A DNA stretch of 45,526 nt from positions 1-45,526 of the forward strand of contig CAIRBF010000061.1 of assembly GCA_903876715.1 (NCBI GenBank). Reading direction: 5' to 3'. Position 1 is the stretch's first letter, and each line of letters starts with the position of its first letter. Positions 45,338 through 45,526 of this stretch are shown one piece after another. The notes beneath the pieces were generated by a model. The model ran no database searches and had not been told where the DNA came from. It saw only the letters and a list, made by a program, of their open reading frames with translations. The DNA is from an uncultured beta proteobacterium (lineage in GTDB: Bacteria > Pseudomonadota > Gammaproteobacteria > Burkholderiales > Burkholderiaceae_C). The translations under genes and the position numbers were made by a program.

Positions 45338-45526
45338 ATGACAGCGCTCGGGCTTCTGGCACTCGTCCTGCTGCTGCTGGTGCTTCGGCAGAGCGTCATC
45401 CTCATCCTCATCGTCAGCGCTGCATACGTCCACCTGTTCTGGGGCCGGGCGGACCTCACCTACCTGATCGATGACATCTGGACCGCGGTCAACCGGGAGT
45501 CGCTGCTGGCGATCCCGATGTTCATC
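45338..45526 (+). CDS. TRAP transporter large permease, DctM type (3' end outside window)
   Basis: Only the first 63 residues are present, starting at ATG 45338, three bases after the dctQ stop. MTALGLLALVLLLLVLRQS is the first membrane helix and ESLLAIPMFI the beginning of the next conserved motif of DctM. Assignment rests on position and this short stretch. Confidence 0.82.
   Translation, partial: MTALGLLALVLLLLVLRQSVILILIVSAAYVHLFWGRADLTYLIDDIWTAVNRESLLAIPMFI

Overview
The window is a GC-rich (roughly two-thirds G+C or more by eye) chromosomal segment with tightly packed, often overlapping genes. It has Bug/TctC solute receptors, a Liv-type ABC transporter, a complete chemotaxis operon with cheD and an Aer-like receptor, and a TRAP transporter. 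This mix and the codon use point to a metabolically versatile, motile betaproteobacterium of the order Burkholderiales (Rubrivivax/Leptothrix/Comamonadaceae-like). That placement is inference from family resemblance, not from a marker gene.

Layout. 1-3171: the 3' end of a WYL-domain regulator, an unlisted 52-residue small gene, a SAM methyltransferase, and a fusion of ADP-ribosylglycohydrolase with a Cys-phosphatase. 3386-8385: a six-gene, overlapping catabolic operon (Bug receptor, TauD-type dioxygenase, VOC protein, SDR, D-2-hydroxyacid dehydrogenase, Asp/Glu racemase-like protein) for an unidentified small acid. 8476-11730 (minus): amidohydrolase deaminase, nucleoside phosphorylase and Bug receptor, best read as methylthioadenosine deamination followed by phosphorolysis. 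11731-12347: a decayed IS3-type orfA, a pair of palindromes, a terminator and tRNA-Ala(CGC). 12419-13983: a tautomerase/NTF2-like fusion and an HGGxW alpha/beta hydrolase. 14136-16660: rubrerythrin, two-cluster Fe-S protein and DUF3501, a redox-stress module. 16683-24567 (minus): RarD, LivFGMHK, and three genes of 3-hydroxyanthranilate meta-cleavage (ACMS decarboxylase, 3-hydroxyanthranilate dioxygenase, RidA-type 2-aminomuconate deaminase). 24739-28598: an MFS permease, a second WYL regulator, a small zinc-ribbon protein and an aspartoacylase-like hydrolase.

29000-39174 is the chemotaxis locus: cheY, a CheX-like gene, a short CheZ-like gene, an MCP ending in a DWESF CheR-tether, a second cheY, cheA, cheW, cheR, cheD, cheB, and a convergent Aer-like PAS receptor.

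39411-45526 is a sugar/sugar-acid locus: an enolase-superfamily dehydratase, a gluconate-2-dehydrogenase-type subunit 3 and a GMC flavoprotein on the minus strand; a MarR regulator and a TRAP transporter (receptor, small permease, truncated large permease) on the plus strand. Two near-identical 15-bp palindromes, each overlapping the -35 box of a candidate promoter (one for the enzyme operon, one for the TRAP operon), make this the clearest regulatory circuit in the window: one MarR protein probably controls both uptake and oxidation of the same substrate.
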